In this document: one piece after another, positions 20,371 to 24,587 of the stretch
How the letters are laid out: every line of letters starts with the position of its first letter
Numbering within the stretch: the first letter of the stretch is position 1
Origin: CAYLHB01 sp964383505
Lineage (GTDB): Bacteria > Patescibacteriota > Minisyncoccia > Phycocordibacterales > UBA12088
Direction: 5' to 3'
NCBI GenBank assembly: GCA_964383505.1
Contig: CAYLHB010000009.1
Coordinates: forward strand, 1 to 24,587
Length of the DNA: 24,587 nucleotides
Position numbers and translations under genes: made by a program
The notes under the pieces: generated by a model
The model's input: only the letters and a program-made list of their open reading frames with translations
Database searches by the model: none
Told to the model about the DNA's origin: nothing

Positions 20371-21027
20371 TTAATATTCAAGACGCCATACATCGTATAA
20401 GTATGCCCGCAACGTCACACTCGCTGGTATACCCGAGTTGGTGATGAAAGAAACTGTTGATGCCACTTCGAGCAAATCGGTGTCACTGTCCGCGGAGTTG
20501 CTGGACGCAGTACCTCGCTTACTATTGACCGGATCCCCCAAGTCACCGTCTGTGATATGGTCACGTCGCGCTATGGTGATAGTCCGTGTAAACCCTGACG
20601 CCACCGAATCAGGTAAAGTACCGTCATATGAGTAACCTGCATTGGTACTGTAATACAGTTCTTCTTGACAGGGATTGTTGTTACACGCTTTAAAACCATC
20701 TATCGAATCGACACGACACGCGAAGGGAGTAAAACACTCCTTCACGAAGCCAGTTACGTCTTCTTGATCGAACGCGACTTGATTGCCATTGAGTGTTTCA
20801 ATGCTGTTAGCGTCCCGCTGGTTTCGCACAAAGGCCAACCCCTCTTCTGCAAGAAAAAGTGCGACATGTCTATTCTCCGCGTCCTCAATCACCATAATGG
20901 TTCGCAAAACTACGGGTATCGAAGCAGATAAGACAAGCAACAAAATACTCATCGCAACCAGTGCCTCAATCAAGGTGAAACCGTTCAGCGAAAACTCGCC
21001 TATGTAACTTTTCCCGGGCATACTCAT
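20371..21027 (-). CDS. PilV-like type IV minor pilin
   Basis: 218 aa from ATG 21027 (ATG 21021 is equally possible). Leader MSMPGKSYIGEFSLNG, then FTLIEALVAMSILLLVLSASIPVV, with the cleavage site after G and Glu at mature position 5. Globular part residues include VALFLAEEGLAFVRNQRD, a conserved stretch of PilV/GspI-like proteins, and a CxxxxxxC pair (ACNNNPCQEE). It starts 7 nt after the previous gene and ends 8 nt before the pilX-like start. Confidence 0.8.
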   Translation of the reverse strand: MSMPGKSYIGEFSLNGFTLIEALVAMSILLLVLSASIPVVLRTIMVIEDAENRHVALFLAEEGLAFVRNQRDANSIETLNGNQVAFDQEDVTGFVKECFTPFACRVDSIDGFKACNNNPCQEELYYSTNAGYSYDGTLPDSVASGFTRTITIARRDHITDGDLGDPVNSKRGTASSNSADSDTDLLEVASTVSFITNSGIPASVTLRAYLYDVWRLEY

Positions 21028-21033
21028 ACACAA

Positions 21034-21621
21034 CTAGGGATCAAGGGCAAGTTGAGACACAGTGGTCTGTATAGTAAACATGTGTGACACACCCTCCACA
21101 CGTGCACCAACATCCACCTGTCCCCTCACAGTTATTTTTACTGACGGCTGTTCTCGGTCACCAGGGACCGTGCCAGCTACATCGAACGTGAGCTCTTCGA
21201 TGTCCACTTGATTGCTTCCAATCATTTCAGTCTGAACATTTCCTAGCCTACGTACGATTCTCCCCATTTTGTTATTTTTGCCACAGTCAATACATTGGTA
21301 CGAAATTGTATTGTTTTGGAAATCAACAAACTCAATACCTCCGTTTTGAAGGGGTGTGTACTTTGCTCCAAACTCTATTGTACTTCGCATAGACTCAATG
21401 GCAATACTAAGCGCGAGGAACGCTTGCTGTTTCGCCTGCGCGTGACGATTGGCGCGTAGTACCCCGGTGAACAGTGAGGTGGCTACAATCATCACCACCA
21501 TAAAAATACCGAGTGAAACAAGAAGCTCCACCAACGTAAAACCGGGCTGAACACGCTCGGTGGTATATGAGGAGTGACTCCTCAATCGAGCTAACTTTGC
21601 TTGCTTACAGTACATATGCAT
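21034..21621 (-). CDS. PilW/GspJ-like type IV minor pilin
   Basis: 195 aa from ATG 21621 (ATG 21615 also possible); overlaps the 3' end of the preceding pilin gene by 17 nt. It has a fairly long leader of 27 residues ending in QPG, then FTLVELLVSLGIFMVVMIVATSLFTG with Glu at mature position 5. The globular domain includes a CxxC pair (YQCIDCGKN) and a beta-rich end. The order with the following genes is that of minor pilin operons (FimT/GspH, PilW, PilV, PilX). Confidence 0.8.
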   Translation of the reverse strand: MHMYCKQAKLARLRSHSSYTTERVQPGFTLVELLVSLGIFMVVMIVATSLFTGVLRANRHAQAKQQAFLALSIAIESMRSTIEFGAKYTPLQNGGIEFVDFQNNTISYQCIDCGKNNKMGRIVRRLGNVQTEMIGSNQVDIEELTFDVAGTVPGDREQPSVKITVRGQVDVGARVEGVSHMFTIQTTVSQLALDP

Positions 21622-22243
21622 ATCCGCCTGCCAGTACACGCACCGTCCCCGTTTCCTTATCTGGGCCTTCAATCTGTATGTCAGTATACGAAATGTTAGA
21701 TTGGTGACTATTACTTCTGTAAAAAAAACGAGTCTCGTAAAAAGGCCGTACATATACAAGATTGATAGAGGATCGGGACGTACACTGACCAGTTAGTCTC
21801 CTAGCTGTACATATCTTGCTAATCTTATAGTTGGAAGGTAGCTGGTATGTGCCGTTAGTAACGGCCTCGTTCGCATTCGCATCGTACACGCAGTTGAGGT
21901 TTGTATTTTTTGGATCTACTGCGGAAGACGGGCACCCAAGCTGATTGGGGGTTTCGTTTGGAATCGGCTCTGAAAAAAGAGTGTAGAAGCCATTTCTATT
22001 GTTGCTCGTTGTAAAATGTAAACCATACAAACTTCGAAAACCATTGTTCTGCTCCATGTGAACGGAGGTGGCGTACACTTGAGTTTGGCGCACTGAAGTC
22101 GCGACATCTTCAAGGATCGCACGCAATCTTGCCTGCGCTCCATACCCCCGTTGCGTTACAATTATTTGGGAAGAGATTAGAACAACAATACCGATCACCA
22201 CAAGCCCCTCAATGAGGGTAAACCCGCGCGTACGTCCACGCAT
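21605..22243 (-). CDS. GspH/FimT-like type IV minor pilin
   Basis: 212 aa. ATG 22243 gives an ideal short leader MRGRTRG before FTLIEGLVVIGIVVLISSQIIV (Glu at mature position 5) and lies 4 nt after the pilD stop; longer starts would overlap pilD. The globular part resembles GspH/FimT (ILEDVATSVRQTQVYATSV). It has cysteines in GCPSS, NCVYD and a CTARRLTGQC pair. It is likely part of the pilus-initiating minor pilin complex. Confidence 0.82.
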   Translation of the reverse strand: MRGRTRGFTLIEGLVVIGIVVLISSQIIVTQRGYGAQARLRAILEDVATSVRQTQVYATSVHMEQNNGFRSLYGLHFTTSNNRNGFYTLFSEPIPNETPNQLGCPSSAVDPKNTNLNCVYDANANEAVTNGTYQLPSNYKISKICTARRLTGQCTSRSSINLVYVRPFYETRFFYRSNSHQSNISYTDIQIEGPDKETGTVRVLAGGYAYVL

Positions 22244-22247
22244 AAGC

Positions 22248-23132
22248 CTAGAACGGAAATACGACACGACCGATTGCATCGGTGAGTAACCAAGCATTGA
22301 GTGAGTACGCATACGCGAGCAGTGTTCCGAGTGCTAGGAATGGTGCGAAGGGCACCTCGCTCTTCATTGTAAGTGCATGATCGCGCGCAAACAAGCCGCG
22401 CAGGTGCGTAACTGCGCGCGCAAGCATTCCTCTCTCCGTGTTGCGCACCTTGTAGTATGCAACGAGAAGGAGCCCCACCACGGCACCTATCCAAAATGCG
22501 AGCATGACTGCCGAAATACCTGCGGAAAGCCCAAGGAGCCACCCTATGCCAACCGCAAGCTTCGCGTCGCCGAGCCCAAGCCACTTTCCTCGTGAGACAA
22601 CCCAGAGGAGCGCGAAGGGCGTAGCCAAGAAAGGGCCAGCGAGCAAACGCCACATCACCTCATCCACACCGTACATGGGGAGCGTAAGGAGCCCCACGCA
22701 GAGCGAAGAGACGGCGAATACCATCGAAAAAGAGTCGGGTATTAGTTTTGTGCGAACATCATAGACTGTTATGGTAATGAGCGCGCTCCAAGCAACAAGC
22801 TCCGCTCCGAGCGTCAAAAGAGTGGTGAAGGCCAACTCACCCTCACTCCCAAACGAGTAGCGTGACACCACGAGCACAAACAAGAGACCGGCCGAAAGCT
22901 CGACGAGTGGGTACTGGATGCTCACGCGTCGCTTACACGAGCGACACCTCCCGCATTGCACGAGGTAGGAAACCACCGGCACGAGCTCGTACCACGCGAG
23001 AGTTTTTTTGCAGTGCGGGCAGTGAGAGTGGCCAGTCACCGCTTCATCCTTCTCGGTGCGCAAAATGAGCACGTTGAGAAAGCTTCCCACCGCAAGGCCA
23101 AGAACGAAAGAGTAGAGTTGCATTAGCACCAT
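22248..23132 (-). CDS. pilD: Prepilin peptidase / N-methyltransferase
   Basis: 294 aa. The N-terminal methyltransferase-type domain has two CxxC pairs (C38/C41 HCPHC; C63/C66 RCRSC). The membrane aspartyl protease carries D125 (YDVRTKLIPD) and D189 (GLGDAKL, the GxGD motif). About eight membrane helices. It cuts prepilins after the Gly before the hydrophobic helix and may methylate the new N-terminus. Its substrates are the five pilin-like genes around it. ATG 23132 or 23123 are both possible starts. Confidence 0.93.
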   Translation of the reverse strand: MVLMQLYSFVLGLAVGSFLNVLILRTEKDEAVTGHSHCPHCKKTLAWYELVPVVSYLVQCGRCRSCKRRVSIQYPLVELSAGLLFVLVVSRYSFGSEGELAFTTLLTLGAELVAWSALITITVYDVRTKLIPDSFSMVFAVSSLCVGLLTLPMYGVDEVMWRLLAGPFLATPFALLWVVSRGKWLGLGDAKLAVGIGWLLGLSAGISAVMLAFWIGAVVGLLLVAYYKVRNTERGMLARAVTHLRGLFARDHALTMKSEVPFAPFLALGTLLAYAYSLNAWLLTDAIGRVVFPF

Positions 23133-23247
23133 GCGTTGTTACTTTGCACCAATCACATGTAACTCACGATTGTCAGCGAAAAGAGACGGCCTAATGATTC
23201 AGTGCGTACTTCGTACCGAGCTACTTCTGTTCACCAACTCCGCACAT

Positions 23248-23691
23248 TTACACATTGCCAACGCAATATACTAAATCATCACACGCTTGATTAAGTTGCG
23301 TGCCATCCAAGTCAGAGTCCAAAACACGATCGCTAAGTTCCAACTCTTCAGTGAGCACATACCGAGTATAGTTGGCACCAGTTGCATACCCATAGTTTCC
23401 CCCATCAGGTGGAGTGGGTATCGTAGCAATAAACGATGCGAGTGTCACTCCAACTGGACAACCATTTGCATCAGTAAGCTGTAAACCTCCCGCACCATCA
23501 GGGTATTGTCTGCAAATGTCGCGGTACTGCTCGAGGGCGAGCTGGAGCGTGGCGATGTCGGCAATGCGCCTCGAATCACGACCTTTTGCACGAGAGGGAC
23601 TGAGACCAGCAATCACTACGGCAGAAAGTATACCAATGACGGCAATGACAGTAATTAACTCCACAAGCGAAAATCCACGATTCTTTTTCAT
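23248..23691 (-). CDS. Type IV major-pilin-like protein
   Basis: 147 aa. Very short leader MKKNRG, then FSLVELITVIAVIGILSAVVIAG with Glu at mature position 5, followed by the usual alpha1-C segment (GRDSRRIADIATLQLALEQYRD). The C-terminal part has a disulfide-type CDDLVYC. The layout and leader fit the main pilin subunit (PilA/GspG-like). A 115-nt gap to pilD (23133-23247) may allow separate expression. Upstream is a small palindrome GTGCTAGTGTAGCAC (23717-23731). Confidence 0.85.
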   Translation of the reverse strand: MKKNRGFSLVELITVIAVIGILSAVVIAGLSPSRAKGRDSRRIADIATLQLALEQYRDICRQYPDGAGGLQLTDANGCPVGVTLASFIATIPTPPDGGNYGYATGANYTRYVLTEELELSDRVLDSDLDGTQLNQACDDLVYCVGNV

Positions 23692-23806
23692 AGCACATTC
23701 TTAGAAGCCACCACAGTGCTAGTGTAGCACGAGACTACAATGGCCGCCCACATGTTGTGCACATCCGCCATACTGCGGTGACAGTAATACTCGCAAGAGC
23801 ACCACC

Positions 23807-23966
23807 TCAACAATCGGTCACCGTACATCCTTGCTGATTGCAGGTAACAACGCGCTCATCCACATCACACGCGTCATCGGCATCGCCACTGCGTATCGTA
23901 AAGTCCCACACATCAAGATTGCCGGCATCATTGGTGACCTCACCCCAGTTCCATCCAATCGCAAGT
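23807..23966 (-). pseudogene. 3' remnant of a gene cut by an IS3 element
   Basis: Read on the minus strand from the IS edge, 53 codons run to TGA at 23809-23807: LAIGWNWGEVTNDAGNLDVW, DFTIRSGDADDACDVDERVV, then TCNQQGCTVTDC. Aspartate- and cysteine-rich, without lysine, as in exported proteins of this type of organism. The rest of the gene must lie beyond the IS, outside the window. No family is assignable from this tail. Confidence 0.6.
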
Positions 23967-24030
23967 TGAACTGACCCCTAAACGTCATACCACCTTGTGA
24001 ACGAGATTATACACGTTAATATAGTTTCGT

Positions 24031-24284
24031 ATGAAAAAGCGCCAAATCGCTCCCGAGGTAAAGGAGCAGAGTATCAACCGCATCAAGAACGACGGGGTCA
24101 CGGTAGCAGAAGCCGCGAAAGATCACGGTATCGATTCCTCCACCATATACGGGTAGCTTGGGAAGCAGCAGATACCGTTCCATCGGTACTCGAGTTTGCC
24201 AAACTCAAGCGTGAGAATGAGGAACTCCTAAGACTCGTGGGTCTCATGACACTCAAGGTATCCGAGTCCCAAAAAAAGAAGTGA
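24031..24284 (+). pseudogene. IS3 orfA, decayed (one nonsense codon and one frameshift)
   Basis: ATG 24031 reads KKRQIAPEVKEQSINRIKND, then GVTVAEAAKDHGIDSSTIYG, a helix-turn-helix orfA start. It then meets TAG (24154-24156) where family members have Trp (IYxWLG). A base later lost between 24157 and 24170 shifts the frame: the C-terminal part ADTVPSVLEFAKLKRENEEL (leucine-zipper-like coiled coil) continues in another frame to the TGA at 24284. The end still carries A AAA AAG (24272-24278), the slippery heptamer used for -1 frameshifting to make the OrfAB transposase. Confidence 0.8.
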
Positions 24285-24587
24285 GTGGAGAAACCACCAC
24301 GAGCAGTCGTACGACTGCTCGTGTGTTAGGTGTAGCTCGTTCAACCCTCTTCTACACAAAGAAGAAACCCACCCAAGACTGGGAGCTCAAACAGCGTATT
24401 GAAAGAGTACTACGGGATCATCCCGGGTATGGGTACCGACGGGTGGCACTTGCACTCAAAGAGAACAAGAAGAAGGTGCAGCGGGTCATGCACCTCTATG
24501 GTATCAAGGCATACCGACGACGAGGCAAAAAGTGGAAGAAACCAAGGAAACAGGCGGCGGTATACCCAAACCTCCTACTCACCACCA
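24281..24587 (+). CDS. IS3-family transposase OrfB, N-terminal part
   Basis: A GTG at 24281 overlaps the orfA stop; translation is more likely reached by -1 slippage at 24272-24278. Visible text includes ARVLGVARSTLFYTKKKP (helix-turn-helix), then LKQRIERVLRDHPGYGYRRV, ALALKENKKKVQRVMHLYGI and KAYRRRGKKWKKP, the HTH_21 region that precedes the DDE integrase core. The catalytic core lies beyond the window. The reading frame is intact as far as it can be seen. Confidence 0.85.
   Translation, partial: MSGETTTSSRTTARVLGVARSTLFYTKKKPTQDWELKQRIERVLRDHPGYGYRRVALALKENKKKVQRVMHLYGIKAYRRRGKKWKKPRKQAAVYPNLLLTT

Larger units (their letters stand above)
23967..24587 (+). mobile_element. IS3-family insertion sequence, left part
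   Basis: The element begins with TGAACTGACCCC (23967-23978), the TGA-type end seen in many IS3-family members, followed by orfA and orfB in overlapping frames on the plus strand. It continues past the right edge, so the other inverted repeat and target duplication are not visible. It interrupts a minus-strand gene. orfA is decayed, so the copy is probably immobile by itself. Confidence 0.85.

Noticed and set aside
24154..24156. TAG recoded as an amino acid
   Set aside because: The only in-frame TAG case is in a transposase fragment that also has a frameshift. TAG and TGA both act as normal stops in the other genes here.
1..24587. CRISPR array, rRNA genes, replication origin
   Set aside because: No regularly spaced direct repeats, no rRNA signature segments and no cluster of DnaA-box-like sequences were noticed on either strand.

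Overview
The window looks like part of a Candidate Phyla Radiation (Patescibacteria, Parcubacteria-like) chromosome. The basis is inference from gene content. There are short, tightly packed genes, almost all on the minus strand. A truncated secreted protein carries the 'YAWSSNFGWVSF' domain typical of that group. Other pointers are a short lysozyme-like protein with a peptidoglycan-binding tail, a compact type IV pilus block around the prepilin peptidase, a tRNA gene split by a group I intron, and -10 boxes lying about 6 nt from several start codons, which suggests leaderless mRNAs.

Layout: 1-207 is the start of a secreted protein that leaves the window. 313-7253 is one co-directional run on the minus strand, read from right to left. 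It begins with csoR, a DUF305 protein, a Cu(I) P1B-ATPase, an HMA-SafE membrane fusion and a membrane-anchored cupredoxin. It continues into an alkyltransferase, a ceramidase-like membrane hydrolase, an endonuclease/exonuclease/phosphatase-fold protein and the lysozyme-like protein. The copper genes form a sense-export-handling system. A 17-bp CsoR-type operator sits exactly in the spacer between the csoR -35 and -10 boxes. A small cysteine-rich gene is read divergently from the other side.

7348-10551 holds a cupin, two uncharacterised proteins and two membrane proteins (DUF1295, DUF2177). 10680-11151 is an AT-rich island with a small, apparently frameshifted plus-strand gene.

11232-14475 is the most unusual part. 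It has tRNA-Asp(GUC) interrupted by a 232-nt group I intron between anticodon bases 35 and 36. A LAGLIDADG endonuclease gene outside the intron overlaps the 5' end of this tRNA. An AbrB-like regulator sits behind a 41-bp palindrome. tRNA-Met, a small membrane protein, a GH18 protein and initiator tRNA-fMet follow. Each of the three tRNA 3' halves is one arm of a longer imperfect palindrome with a strong hairpin. Both methionine tRNAs appear to have exchanged the usual G18-U55 pair for A18-G55.

14533-19666 carries a membrane protein with SH3-like domains and a cytoplasmic RNxxxH motif, gatA, gatC and ligA. 19763-23691 is a type IV pilus block: a major-pilin-like gene, pilD and four minor-pilin-like genes. 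At the right edge an IS3-family element with a decayed orfA has cut off the 3' end of a secreted-protein gene.

All family names come from reading motifs by eye. No database search was run.
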